A stretch of DNA of 64,000 bases from Lactarius indigo (GCA_025766275.1 JAFKAC010000048.1:186001-250000); one strand, 5' to 3'; shown: positions 32,539 through 44,818, counted from the stretch's first letter. The notes: generated from the sequence alone by a model not told the origin. Program-made: numbers and translations.

Positions 32539-34970
32539 ATTGTATTTGTGTAGTAAATTTACCGGTCGTCGATTGTTTCTTTTTTTGGGTGGTCTTATCT
32601 TTCAAGTTGGGTGGGAAGTGCAAACGTTTTGCATACACGAGCGCCTATCCTGCTTAATCCGAGCACTCACGGCGTTTTGTACCCATACTCTCAAGTCGTG
32701 ATTTCCTTGAGATGACAAAGACCACGAATTGAAGAAAACCACTGAACAAGGGTACTACACTCTCTTTTCTCGTTGCGCCTGGCACCCATGTTCATTGCTA
32801 CCGACTATTTATTACACCAGCACTGTCGATACTGAGGTGATCCACCCAAAAGACGACCTTTGTTCGCAGAAAGTTCAATATCCAAGGAGGGAGCACACGC
32901 TCATCAGCCGCCACGGCTATGCAGGACGTAGATATGAGAAGTACGTCCCCCATGGTTTCCAAGTTTTTTGGTGTCAGCGTCTACTCGCCTGCGCACGCCT
33001 TTGTACATTGTACATACACGCGCACCAAGGTGTGGCTGTGTGACCATCGATCTGCACTTTCCCAGCAAGACCCGGAAGTCAATCCAAAAGGGTTTCACTG
33101 TAATTTGAACCATCACTCGCATTCCGAAATAGCAGAGACAAAGCTCATACAAAAGAGCGACCTTCATCACCCTCGGTCACCAGTCTCTCTTTTCCTCCTC
33201 CCCCCTTCTCTCGATCTTTTTGTACACCGGTATCTCATACTGGGAATTCCCCTCGTGCTGTTCCAGAATATACCAACCTCTACTTTCTGTATCGACTGAT
33301 TTCTGAAGTATTGTCTCCCCATAGCCGACTTCCACGACCCTGGAAACCCCACGTTCCCCGAGCGAGGAGCTCATGCCCGCGGCGTCAATGGATTGCCCAC
33401 TGGACTACTTGCATCTGGCTGATCGAGACAGCTTCTCGACGTCGGAAGAAGGGCCCATCTGTGGCAGAGGACCATACTAACTTCTCGGCACGATCAGGAT
33501 CGCCTCGCGGTGAATATCTGGACTGGCTGGACATGTACTGGCTGAACCGATTCCTAGGTTTAGTCAATACATGTCCGGCGATCGATGAAAACCCGCTCCT
33601 CGACAGTCATGCCGAAATCAACTACCGGATCCTTCGATAATTGGGGCACGCCACACTCCTCGTAGATTTGACCGCTGAGCGAGCCTCCTTGCAAGTCGAC
33701 GAGAGCAATGCTTGAAAGGTCCCTAGTCACGTCCGGACATCACCCAAACTACTCGGCTAGGTGACGGCGATTCGACTGGGAAGGCCCCACAGCTTACCCC
33801 ATGGGTCCCTTCCCTTCCCGGATGGCCTTACGACAATGTATAGTTCATATGGACCCCCTCACGATTTCTCAGCACCGTCGCCCGCGCTGCCGATGAGTGC
33901 CTGACTCCCTCACGCCATTTCATGTGTTCATGGAGCGAGGGTGAGAAATATTCGACCCGGAGAAAGCATTGAAGCCCGGTTCTTCGCTCGTCCATGCAGT
34001 CACATCATCGGCAGAAGATGTCTTGGAATGATGTCGCGCTGATAACTGTCGGGGTCAAAATGCACTGGCGTGCTACTTGAGCTAATCGAACAGTTATCAG
34101 CGTGTGTAAACTTCTAGTCAACACCTATCAACCGTGAGGTAGTTACTACCTCGCAGTTGATAGAAGTTGCACTTTGATATGTAAGTCACCGAGAAGGCCG
34201 ATTTCGTACACAGCCATGTGGGTGACGCGATGTAAACTCCCGAAGTGTAGAACGGACTGTTTCTTGGACCGTTTGATGTTCGCTACTCATACCTATAGCT
34301 ACCAGGGCCCATCTATTGCAACATTCACGTGACAATGTCCACTCAATCAACGACGATATCGCAACGGTCGAGTTCCATTCATGCTCTATCCAGTGTTTCA
34401 CGTGCGCCAGCACGCCCCCCCGTTAGACATAGAGTGGAGTTGATTAAGTGGCCTGCGGCGCTCGACGCCCTCGCCACCAGGCAATACTCCTTCTAAAAGA
34501 CGTAATAGCAACGTAATCATATGTAGAGTAGGGTGGTGGTGCTGTTCGCCCATGTGCCAGGAAGTTGGTCTTCTCTGGTCACAGACAAGCCAAAGTTCTT
34601 CCCTTGGTTCTTCCTGTAGTGAATTATTTTATGTCTGATAAGGTTTATTCCTCTGTCATTTTGCGGCCGCAGCAGTCTGAGTGTGCGTTCTCCATGGGTT
34701 TCGGGTTTGTTGGCGCCTTACGGCTCAGGGCGACTCACCTCCCCACTCCTTGACAAGAGTTGACTAAAGGGACACGAAGTGTAGGTGCGGGTGCAGGACC
34801 CGACCGAGGTGCGTGCATATTTTGTGTGTACCGTGATTTTGCGTTGCCTTCTTCGCATCACGTTGCATGACGCGCCGGCTGACTCTCCTTCTCTCATCCC
34901 ACGCCCAAGTTACACACCTATTTTGACAGTTACCCCAACAGCGCCTCGGAGCCAGTGACGCAGATCCGGA
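32539..34970. other. 2.4-kb intergenic region
   Basis: No gene that I can assign. The plus strand has an unbroken 180-codon stretch from about 33102 to 33640 without an early ATG. It includes EYTNLYFLYRLISEVLSP and GEYLDWLDMYWLNRFLG, which look protein-like but match nothing I know. A nested inverted-repeat cluster at 34037-34163 is listed separately. Confidence 0.4.
34037..34163. repeat. cluster of two inverted repeats
   Basis: A perfect 12-base inverted pair, CGCTGATAACTG (34037-34048) and CAGTTATCAGCG (34091-34102), is followed by a near-palindrome at 34125-34163. Its 19-base arms, CTATCAACCGTGAGGTAGT and ACTACCTCGCAGTTGATAG, match at 17 of 19 positions with one unpaired base between them. 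Confidence 0.85.
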
Positions 34971-35939
34971 ATGCCGAACGATGTAGAAAAAGATGATGAG
35001 CGAGCGAGGCGCCGGCGGTTACGGGAGGAGGAGCGTCGGCGCGAGAACGAGCGGCGGTTGGAGGGGCAGCGGAGGGAGTTTGAGCGTAAATGCGAGGCTC
35101 TGAGGAGGAAGAAAGCCACTGCGGATGAAGAAAACGACGATGCTGCTCTCGCGAAGAACGCTGGGGGAGACGAGGGACTCGGAGGAGCATGTGAGAATCG
35201 GGTGGGGGAGGGAGACGACCAACCCCAACCGCTCAGAGATGAAGCCTCGTGGTCAAACGACCAGGAAGGGCGCACCGGGAAGCTGAAACGAAGAAATCGC
35301 AATCGCAGAGAAAGGGCCAAGGGAGAAACTACGGATGCCGAGACGAAGACACCTGCGGGGCGGCGGCACACATCGCCAGCTCCCGCGAAAACAGAGCACC
35401 CCGAATTGCATGTGATCGCGCAGGTTAGGTTACGTGCCCATTTTTCGCATGACGAAACTGATCGGAGGTCCCCGCAGTTGACGCCGCTTGCACCGCCCTC
35501 GCCGCCGCCGCCAATCACACCGTGTGGCGAGTCATCTTTGCGCTCGGGGAAAGGCGAAAGCTGCCGTCAGGGCGAAGACTTCCGGACGGGCATGGGAGTC
35601 GACTATCTATTCGACCCCCCATTACGGTCATGTAGTACTCCCGACGCTTCTTCCCCGCCGCCGGCAGTGGAAGAGTGCGCACAGACACGTGAAGCTGCAG
35701 CCGACGTTCTCTTCTTCGAGCCCCAGCTTCTATACGTCGACTCCACTGCAGCCGCAATTGTGCCGATTGTGAAGATCGGCCGCGCTTCGGCGGCATTCTA
35801 TAGGAACGGTGGAGAGCCTGGAAACACGCGGCAACCCCAGAAATTATTTAGAGGCCGTGGTCGAGGTAGGGGCTTCGGATGGTATGGACGAGGCGGTCGA
35901 GAACCACGGGGCGAACCTTCCTGGACAAACTGGGGATAG
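34971..35939 (+). CDS. basic RG-rich protein of unknown function
   Basis: A single open frame of 322 codons. Residues 5-55 are a highly charged helix (RARRRRLREEERRRENERR) predicted to form a coiled coil. The centre is Pro/Ser-rich and disordered. The C-terminal 30 residues are RG-rich (RGRGRGRGFGWYGRGG), the type of tail that binds RNA and is arginine-methylated. It ends in WTNWG. No other domain is seen. A possible in-frame intron near 35424 (CAG|GTTAGG) would alter the middle. Without a homologue the gene rests on frame length, composition and the coherent RG tail, so it could still be chance. Confidence 0.55.
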   Translation: MPNDVEKDDERARRRRLREEERRRENERRLEGQRREFERKCEALRRKKATADEENDDAALAKNAGGDEGLGGACENRVGEGDDQPQPLRDEASWSNDQEGRTGKLKRRNRNRRERAKGETTDAETKTPAGRRHTSPAPAKTEHPELHVIAQVRLRAHFSHDETDRRSPQLTPLAPPSPPPPITPCGESSLRSGKGESCRQGEDFRTGMGVDYLFDPPLRSCSTPDASSPPPAVEECAQTREAAADVLFFEPQLLYVDSTAAAIVPIVKIGRASAAFYRNGGEPGNTRQPQKLFRGRGRGRGFGWYGRGGREPRGEPSWTNWG

Positions 35940-38900
35940 TGGAGCAATCTCCAAGGGCATAGGGTACAACAGGCAGTCCCCCTCTATCCCCTCTATTCGC
36001 TGATAACGTACGTGTACCAGTATGCCGCGTCCAGATCGTCCGACCAAGTTTCATATCTTCGCGACCCCTCTCGACCCCTCGTCATCTCTATGCATCAGTC
36101 TCTCAGGCTCGTGGTGAAGACTCGAGCTCATGCGTTCATGTTAAGATTTCTGGCGGCATCACAAAATTAGGCTCTCTCGTGCCGGTAGCACTGTTGACTC
36201 ATCTCCACCTGCGTGGAGCCTCCCCATCGATTACAGTATACCGCAAAAAACCGGTCGCTTGGACCGATTCACACACACTTGGTCCATTGACGATTGATTA
36301 CTAAACGAAAACTTGGCGACGCATGTGCAAAACTCGAATATGAAGAGGCTGCGTCTACAACCACACGACCGAAGGACCCTCGAACTGGCGCACCGCGCAC
36401 AAGAACTTGGCAGGCGTAATTTGGGCGGTCATGAAACCCGAGAGCGTGCGGTCTCGCTTCTTTGAATCTTCACTCAGCTCGACCGGCTATTTCGGACGTA
36501 AGTCAAGAACTGCGTGTGGTATTCTTGTTACCGTCTTAATGCCCCATTTTAATGTGTTAATCACTGCAAGAACTGTTGGGGGGGTTGGACAACACACACC
36601 CCCGTTCATAATGAGTTGGGTTCAGCTCATCTCTCTCGGTTCGGGCATGGCCTCCATACAACATGCATGCTTCTTTGGTCAGGCTAGGGGGTGGTTCCGT
36701 GTTCATATGACAACGCCAATGGCCCGAGCTTCGCAGTTTATTACGATAATTCCCCACCCGTTTCCTTGTTAGGACGTACCTCGTCCCAGTTTCGGAGCAC
36801 CCTTATAATCGGACAAATCCATAATCTCAAGCTGAACTGATCACTGACCTATTAAGATACTATTGCCCCTTGAAGTAGCACTCGAGTCTGAGTGGCCTGA
36901 GTAAATTTCCCGGTCTCTCTTATGTTCACGGCTTCATTAGGTTTTAACGAGATGAATCATTACAGCATGATAACTCGGAATTTTGCGATGTTTTTTTTTT
37001 TGACAGTTTGTCATGATGCAGTAAATAGCGGGGACTGTCGAGAGCTCACCCGTGGCACCATGTTTTGCTGCGCTCCTCTTACTCCATGCGCCATCGATGA
37101 ATGGTTCTTGCGGGACTGTCGGAGCACTCAAGTAGTCGGACTCTGGTCTACAAGTGTATATGGACTGGCCGCCCATCTCGGACATACCTCCGGCAAAACC
37201 AAAAACGTGGGGGGAAGGGTCGATTGTTGTATGTCTTGCATCTTTTTTGCCCTCCTAACTGCTCACCAACAACGTAATCCTCTTTCCTGGTATTGCTTCC
37301 TGTATTTGTTTCCCCCCTGCTTCTCGTGAGAGCCTAGGGGCCATAAAGTGCTCGTTTATCATAACCTCAGCACCGCCATCGCCGGGATCGATCTTGAGCC
37401 CAACAGTTACAGTACTATTCACACCGCGCGATGCTTCTTTTCAGAAAACCTTAGCTCGTGATGAGAAACCGTATCTTTTGGTTCAATGGTTGAGGCGAAG
37501 TCATTACGGCACTCCCTATTCGATTTTGGTTATGTCAGTAAGCCATGCGGCAAGCAAATTGTCTCTTTCCCCCTTCCCCTCCTGTAAGCCACACCGATTT
37601 CAGACACCCGTCCACCACGGAGTGCTTCCTTTTTTATTATTATTATCACTATCGTACGTAGCAGCACGGTGGCACCTCCACTGCCTAAACCTAAATGTGA
37701 CGGGGAACGGCTTTATCCTGTGTTGGTTTGCCTGTTTTGGGATGCTTGAGAGCGGGCGTCCGCGAGATCAGATCGATCGAGTAGTTGCACGTTTGGGGGG
37801 GCTTCATGGAAGTCAGTTGACCTTTGACCAGGCGCTCCAGGAGGGGGCGTCGTCAAGGTCTCCAGGATCGCGATGGACGAAATGGGCGTAATGGAGCAAA
37901 CATAGAATCAGACGCCTGCCTAGACCACCACGACATACATTGCGAGATTTCCACGTTCATCAATTTGTTCGTCGTTCAACAATTCAAAAAGACCATCTTG
38001 GGGCGCACTGATGGGGTGCCCGGCGTGCCACGACGTGATTACTGTAACTTACCTGTTCGTCTGTCTTTGTTTCATTAATCAAGTCATTAAGCCGGTTCTA
38101 TTCACTACTGCATCATATCGCGGGCCATCGCCGCGTCGCCATTCGGGGGGGCACGAACGTGGTTCTCTTTCTCAGAGGTGTCGTGCGGTAGTACTAGGAA
38201 GAAGTAAAAGTGTGCCCTGGGTTTGAAAGGCAACGAACAATGTTCTTTTTGGGTGTAGTGCCCTGGTCCCTTTGGACAGGACAGGCAGTCGTGATCATGA
38301 TTGACACACATACGGCACAGGAAGCACGGCTATCTCGCCCGGAAGGTGATGCATGATGGAGCGCTGCACAGAGATGTGCGTCTTCTCCTTGACGTACTAC
38401 ATGGCCTCGTTTAGGTAAACAATGGCCCGCTCAGCTCCCACCCCACCCATCTTCAGGAATCAATGCAGTAGGTGGCGCCCATCTACAGCCCCCACCTTCC
38501 TGCTTCCCTAGGCCTAGGCAGGCAGGGTACACTGTATTGTGCTCTCGAACGGCGGATCACGCCGGCATTGTATGATTTGATAGCACGTCATTTTAGAACT
38601 AAAGTACCAGAGGTGCGAGCATCGAGGAACAATCCATCCAACCATACCCGGAGCTTATTAGACACTTCCCAGGAAGGGGCCCCTAAATCTGGTGGCGCGC
38701 TTGTGTAGATAGATGGCCCTGTGGCCACTCCATGCGCCGCAAGCATGCCCATCACCGGCAGCCCATCATGCGAGTCTCCGGCGTGTTCCTACTGTTTACC
38801 GACTCAGATCTCTCCTGCTCGCGCGCGTCTTTGGTCTCTGTCTCCAAGTCAGGGGTTTGCTTCTTCTTCTTCTTCTCTGCTTTGCGCCGCTGCGGGGCAA

Positions 38901-39416
38901 ATCACATACATACGTATCCTTCTGTCTCACTTTGTCTGCAGGTGAAGTGAACCTCCGGAGCGCACAATACCCAATGTCTGAAAACAGCCAGCCATCCCCA
39001 AATATTACCAAAACTTGGACGCTTTCTTGCCTTTCTCGGCCGTCCTTGGTGCCCCTTGCCCCGTTGCACGGCGGCCCACACATCCGTTCCGTGACTCTTT
39101 GGACATGACATGACTCTTGCACCCCCCCCGAGGCTTGAGCGATCTTGCTTCTCAGGATCGGTTGCCGCACGTCTCGCGCTAAATTTACCAACTTGATCTG
39201 TGCTGGGTATGGATTGGGAAGCGCGGATGATTCGTCCGCTCGGAGGAGGACGCATATAAGACCCTGCGTGTACAGCGTCCCCTCCCACACTGCCACCCCT
39301 TGCCCATCCTGTCCCCTTCTTCCCTCACCTCTCTTCCCTCCTCTCTAGTTTCTTTCTCTCCCTCTCTCTTCTTCTTTTCGTCACAGATTTCCGCCTAGAG
39401 AGAGAGAGAGAGAGGA
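35940..39416. other. 3.5-kb gene-poor region
   Basis: Several ORFs of 60-165 codons (for example 37394-37891 plus) have no recognisable domain or splice partners. The plus-strand stretch near 36361-36500 (GPSNWRTAHKNLAGVIWAVM then a GTAAGT donor) looks like one stray exon. The last 120 bases (39300-39416) are CT-rich and end in an AGAG run directly before the ATG of the next gene. Confidence 0.4.
39397..39414. repeat. (AG)9 microsatellite in 5' leader
   Basis: AG dinucleotide run ending two bases before the ATG at 39417, after a long CT-rich tract. Such tracts are common in basidiomycete core promoters and leaders. Confidence 0.8.
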
Positions 39417-40310
39417 ATGCGCTCGCACGATCCGACGCTCCCGTCCATCTCCTTCGTTCTCTCCCAGGCACGGCCGGCAGCGCCACGCGGCAGCAGGCGA
39501 TGGAACAGATTCGGCGTTCCCCGGTCCAGGTCTACACCCTCCTTTGCACCCGGACCGCACCCACCTCGATATCCGCCGCGGCTTGACAGCGAGTTTCTAA
39601 CGGTAAATAGCTCTTTACGAGACCCATATCTTCCCAAACGCTCCCCGTCTCTCCTGTTTCAACGCGCTTCCGTCACCATTGATCGGACAAGTCGCTGACT
39701 CGCGCGGGAAGACTGTAGATTACCGATTCTCCAGCCCACCTCGGGCCCCGTCGCGCTCGAGCTTTGCCCTGGTACGTATAACTATACGATCAAAACGTGT
39801 CACGCGTGCCCCGCCTGACGACGCGAGCTTGTTCAGCCCAAGGACATCTTCGATGCCGATGCCGAGATAGAAATCGTCATGCCATCGCCAACCGACTCCG
39901 AACCGTCGACTGAATCAACCGCCGGCTGCTCGACGACGACCCACACCTGCACCTATAACGCACAGCACGACGGTTATTCCCACAACCACGCCAAGAAGAG
40001 CCGTAGTCATCACGGTCATTCTCTTGTTGATCCCAGCCAGAGTCTCTGTTGCAGTCACGGCAGTCGCCCTCGGCGTCCCCGCGCAGTGACCGCCTTTATT
40101 CACGTAAGTTTTTTTTTTTTTTTTTCCCGCTCCTCGGATCACGAAGCTCTCGTCTCTACGTCTCTGTTACTTTGAGTGCTGAAATTCCTGGGGCGGCGCG
40201 TCCCCATCTCGTTTTTTTAGGACACCCTTTCTGCGCTCCGCAGTAGGTGGCATGGGGCGCAAACTGTGCGGCGTGCGGAACATCGCATCCCATTCGACTT
40301 GTGCAATTGA
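39417..40310 (+). CDS. hypothetical Ser/Pro/His-rich protein
   Basis: A proposed four-exon gene, 39417-39602, 39712-39771, 39837-40103, 40221-40310, with all three introns in phase 0, gives 200 aa. The coherent parts are RYPPRLDSEFLT, TVDYRFSSPPRAPSRSSFAL, PKDIFDADAEIEIVMPSPTD and, after a His/Cys-containing segment (STTTHTCTYNAQHDGYSHNH), TLSALRSRWHGAQTVRRAEH. No known domain. Support is the CT-rich leader, GTACGT and GTAAGT donors and the preserved frame. An overlapping frame in exon 3 encodes a hydrophobic stretch (VVITVILLLIPARVSVAVTA), which raises the alternative that the real product is a membrane protein with other splice sites. Treat as tentative. Confidence 0.4.
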
Positions 40311-40950
40311 ATTCGAGCGCCCCGTGGAGAATAGGTTTCGATTCTCCCCACCTGTCCTTTTATGGGATATAGAAAAAGAGGGAGAAATGCGGGGCTCAAA
40401 GACATCCCATACTTTCTTCCTTATCCACCACTCATCGTCGTCATCATCGCAATCATCATCATCACCAACAATCATCACCACCACCACCACCACCACGTTG
40501 AGATCTGTTCGTCTCTTGTAGCATTACATTACGTCTTGCCGCAGCCTACTGGCTGGTTCCTGCGCTCGTTTGTATCTGGTATTCGTTTCGTTGCCGTCTA
40601 TAATAGAGTTCTTCGGTCGGCCTGCGATCACCAGCGGGCCCGCTACCCTCGGCCCAAACGAAACGTTCTCGTCTGCCCCAAGGTTACAGTATCTAACAGT
40701 TGGCAAGCGGCGTATGAGCGGTCCCCCGCAATTTGCGCCGAGGGCTTTGGTATGTGACGCAACTCGGAGAGGCGGCATCGCCGGGGCGTTCCTTGGTTCT
40801 TTCTTCTTTTCCTCTGCTTCGTTTCATGAATCCATATCATCGAAAAGGGAGGGGGCGAGCGTAGCAAGGGATCAGCGGATGACTGTGTTGGTACAAGCCT
40901 GCAAGGCCAGCTACGTAGTTATGCCTGCAGGTTTCAATCGCGTTACAACC
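40311..40950. other. intergenic with trinucleotide microsatellite
   Basis: Lies between two gene 3' ends. 40432-40496 is an imperfect (ATC)/(ACC) repeat. A short hydrophobic frame near 40545-40600 (AYWLVPALVCIWYSF) has no context. Confidence 0.5.
40432..40496. repeat. (ATC)n/(CAC)n microsatellite
   Basis: CATCGTCGTCATCATCGC is followed by AATCATCATCATCACC and a run of seven CAC-type triplets. Confidence 0.85.
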
Positions 40951-42043
40951 TCACATGGTATCTATAACCTCCTTTAGCTCCCGTTCGTCCAAAATGTGGA
41001 AGCCTTTGTCGGTCGTAACCTAGGCCAGAATGAATTGGATGTGCGTTCATCACGTGATGTTATCAGTGGAGATGCGCGTACCTGGGCAAGCTGTACGTTA
41101 TGTTGGTCGAGCTTCTCTTCCATCACTTGCTTGAGAACTCTCAGAACAAGGACCTGCGCTTCTGCGAGAGACATATGCTATGGGTCGAGGTAAGGACTAG
41201 CGCATTCGTTTAAACCGCATACGAGGGAAGTGCGCACCGAGTGCCATTTGTCCTGGAGCTCGCTCTGCGCTGCCTCGGAACCCGAACCGATTGCCTTGGC
41301 GTCGTAACGTACAAACGTCCCTGAGGGGTCGGTGTGGTATCTGTGGCCTTGTCAAGAACCAGGACGAAGGACAGACAAAGGTACGCACAGCTGTGGGCCG
41401 AGCTCGTCGGTGCCGGCAATGAGGAGGGCGACACCGAACGGGCGGCTCATCATCGCGTCCTCGTCGTGCACACTCTCGCCGAAACGGAGCGCGAGGTCGC
41501 AGACCGCCTGCGTGACGCTCTCCACCTTGATGCGCTCATCGTAGGTAAATGCGTGGTTCTGGGCGGTGACGCGGGCGTGGTCGACGATGGTGCGTGCATC
41601 GGCGGTGAGGCCAGACATGGCACACCCGAGATGCGTGTCGATCTCCATGATTTTCTCTATTGACGAAGCCTCGAGCAAGGGAGACTGGACTCGCTTCTCG
41701 ACGCCTAGGACGACGCCGTGTGGCGTGCGGATGCCTACAGTTGTAGAGCCGAGCTGGAAGCAAGATGCTGTGCGTTCGGCACGGTATCGAAAACCCGGCG
41801 TGGGACAGAACAAACGTACTTTTATCGCCTCGATGGCATATTCGACTATCGCACACAACACGCCGTCAGACCGATAAGAAGCACGATGAAAATTTCCCCA
41901 TTGGAGCTGCAAGTACCTTGGAATAATCGACCTTCAGGTGAGAAGGTATTGACACCGCGATCTTGAATGAAACAAGGGGCTCAGGGTTATATGCGATCAG
42001 TTGGAACTCAGAGCTCACCGTACTCTGAGCGAGTTAAGAACAT
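40951..42043 (-). CDS. PUP2: 20S proteasome subunit alpha-5
   Basis: A non-catalytic subunit of the outer alpha ring of the 20S proteasome, gating substrate entry. Seven exons close in phase: 42043-42019, 41961-41917, 41845-41820, 41753-41389, 41340-41238, 41177-41082, 41019-40951, giving 242 aa, the family size (241 in human PSMA5). The N-terminus reads [20 protein letters not shown] then [20 protein letters not shown], the alpha-type signature plus the alpha-5 specific residues. Later motifs are [20 protein letters not shown] and [17 protein letters not shown]; the end is [16 protein letters not shown]. The first three exons are very small (25, 45 and 26 nt). It diverges from the G-alpha gene over 0.7 kb. 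Confidence 0.96.
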
Positions 42044-42739
42044 GAGGAGAGCAGGAAAGACGATCAGGTGAAAGTGTGCGGCTTGAGAAAAGACTGGGAC
42101 GCGACGCGCATGCGTGAGAAAGACTTAGTCACGTGTGACCCCGATAAGTCAAAATGATATTTACGGCAAGAGGCACGGCCTAGGTGCTGTACTCCGCGTC
42201 CACGATGTCAGAGGTGGTGATTGCCGCCGCAAAATGGGTTGTGACCGCGGAGGGCGCAGAGGTGTACCTGAAAACAGCTGTATACGGCGGCCTTTACAGG
42301 TGTATGGGGACGGGGATGGAGATCCACACCGGGGCAAAAAAGAAACAGGCAAGACTTTTTTGGCAACCTCTCACGCAGTGTTTACCAATTCCAATTTATG
42401 CAGTCGCCCACTTCTCGATTCAGAGAGAGTTTAGCTCTCCGAGGCTTCTCTTTATTTGTACGTCGCTCCTCGTCCTCGGCTCTCCTTTACCTTCTCCCCC
42501 CATCCCACCCCTTCCCATCCCATCCCATCACTTCCCCTCGTGCGCGAGCCGGCCCGCGCGTATTCCCTCCCGTACGTTACCCCACTTCCTCCTCCTCGCA
42601 CTTTCCCCATTTGCTACCCTCGCCTTGTCTTCTATCCTCCTCCGTCTCCTCCCGCGCGTTGCCAACACGAATATCCTCGGCGTCTGATCGTCGGTATATA
42701 GTTTCACCGTCCATCCCCACATAACAACGTTTCGCAGCC
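42044..42739. promoter_or_regulatory. divergent promoter region PUP2 / G-alpha
   Basis: 696 bases between two start codons. TCACGTGTGA at about 42128-42138 contains the palindromic E-box CACGTG. The 200 bases before the G-alpha ATG are a strong C/T-rich tract (42470-42680). I see no other gene. Confidence 0.5.
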
Positions 42740-44818
42740 ATGGTCGCTGCCAAATCCGTCCCTCAGAATCGTCGTCTCTCGTCGAACGATCCCTTCGAAG
42801 CATTTCTCCGTCCGCCCCCCGATGAAACACCCGCCCAGCGCGAAATGCGCATTCTCGCGGAACAACAAGCTAAGCAAGTCAGCGACGCCATCGATGAGCA
42901 ACTTCGTGTGGAACGTGTGGAACTCAAGAGGACTAGGCCTGATGTGAAGATCCTCTTATTGGGCCAGAGCGAGAGCGGGAAAAGTACGACCCTCAAACGT
43001 AGGTGCTCCCATCACTCTTCCTTTTGGGCGCGACATGGGCGCATATACATATATGTGTCTGATGGATGCATGCCCCCCCCCCCCCCGCTCAAGGCTGTGC
43101 CTGCAGGCATCCATTCATCTTACTCCTGCGCATATATTCCCACGCTCACTCATTTCGCAGAGTTCCAGCTCCTGCACACTCCTGCAGCCTTTCAGGCCGA
43201 ACGAATAGCATGGCGCACCGTTATCTATCTCAATCTCGTCCGCTCTGTCCGAAGGTCCGTCCTTTTCATATGTCATGCACTCGTACAACTCATTGCCCCG
43301 ACAGGATTCTCGATACCATATCCGCGGAGCGCGATGAGGAGATACTTGACACCGCCTCCATTATCAGTGACAGGCATACTTCTACCTCCTCAGTACCCAC
43401 CGACCCTGAAATCCACCGTATCGCCGCAGAGAAGCATGCCGAATACAGTGCTATGTTAGCGCCCGTGTTGGAACTAGAGGGGCTATTAATGCACAGGCTG
43501 CGCGAAGACGACGGCGACGACGACGAGGCAACCCGTCTCGGAGACGGGAGCACGCCAGGTTGGTCTACGCCACGCGGCGAGTATGCCGTACGCACGACAA
43601 GCAATTGGAAGCGCGCGTTCACATTAAAGCGCAGTTCGAAACGGATAACACCATCAACGTCGTGGTGGGACGACCCCTCAGATCCGGTGCATGTCTTAGA
43701 CAGGTGTCGCGACGCGATGGTGCGTCTCTGGAGCGATGAATGGGTGCGCCACCGCTTGGTGGACAAGCGGGTCAGGCTGCAAGAAAGTAGTGGATTGTGC
43801 GTCTCGTGCCCCCGTCATATGCAAGTCATTCGACGGCGCTAAGCTGAAAATACAGCTATCTCGACCAAATAGAGCGTATCACGGCGAAAGATTATTCACC
43901 TACTGATGGTACGTTCCTTGGTGTATCCGCCACAAGCTGCTATCTAACTACGGTTCAGACGACGTTCTGAAAGCACGCCTGAAGACCGTTGGCGTCGTCG
44001 AGCATCCGTTCACGATTAGCATGGGTACTATGCGGGGTAACACCAGTTGGGTGATTTACGATGTTGGCGGAGCGCGCAACCAACGCCATGCCTGGGCCCC
44101 TTTTTTCCAAGATGGTGTGTCCATGTGATGCTACTAAAATTATTTGGACCTGAGCCCAAAATCAAGTGAATAGCATCATCTTCTTGGCGCCAATATCTGC
44201 GTTTGATCAGGTGCTTACGGAGGTGCGTGTTCCGGTCCCGGAAATGCCGTCTCCTCTTCTAAACAGGGTGCTGCAGGACACGCGCGTCAATCGCCTGGAG
44301 GATTCGTTGCTACTTTGGCGCGCAGTTGTGTCGAATAGGCTTCTCGACAAGGTGCCCATCGTGCTTTTCCTAAACAAGTGCGATCTCTTGCGAGAAAAGC
44401 TCGAAGCGGGTGTCCGACTGAAGAACCATTTGGTCACGTACGGGGACCGGCCTAACGACTATGAGTCCGTATCAAAATGTGAGCGTGGTGGCTTCTCGAA
44501 GAATGACCCCATCGATCTAAACCTTCGTTTAGACCTCCGCAATAAGTTTGGCCAGTTGCACAGTCAAAACTCGCCCAATCGTGACCGCGAATTGTTCAGT
44601 GCGTATTTGTATGACATGCCAGGTGGGATTTGGCTAACATGGTGTCGTCTTGGCTACAGTTCACTACACATCGGTCGTCGACAAGGAGAAGACCGCCCAG
44701 ATCATCGCAAGTGGTGCGTGTATTCCTTGGCGTATTTCCCGCCACTAATTAGCGGGTTATTTCTTTAGTTCGCGAGGCCATACTACGGCTTAACTTAAAA
44801 ACTCTCCGGCTTATGTAG
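42740..44818 (+). CDS. atypical heterotrimeric G-protein alpha subunit
   Basis: Ten exons close in phase: 42740-42998, 43161-43254, 43305-43796, 43856-43908, 43959-44114, 44167-44222, 44277-44478, 44533-44598, 44660-44713, 44769-44818, giving 493 aa, against about 355 for classical G-alpha. The P-loop is LLLGQSESGKSTTLK. Switch I keeps the Arg and Thr (KARLKTVGVVE). Switch II reads YDVGGARNQRHAW, so the GTPase Gln of DVGGQ is Ala (about residue 338). Base-binding motifs are FLNKCDLL and TSVVD, a change from TCATD. The helical domain carries an acidic, Ser-rich insert of roughly 100 residues (REDDGDDDEATRLGDGS). The start MVAAKS lacks the Gly2 myristoylation site. Conserved stretches (FLAPISAFDQVL, VNRLEDSLLLW) secure the family. 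Confidence 0.93.

Noticed and set aside
38796..39296. 166-codon minus-strand frame
   Set aside because: No domain, arginine-rich composition of random GC-rich antisense, overlaps the CT-rich leader region of the 39417 gene.
40545..40600. Hydrophobic frame AYWLVPALVCIWYSF as a last exon of a membrane protein
   Set aside because: No upstream exon joins it in frame with confidence.
42740..44818. Idea that the G-alpha has also lost the switch I arginine
   Set aside because: Aligning KARLKTVG with the usual TRVKTTG shows the arginine and threonine are present; only the switch II glutamine is changed.
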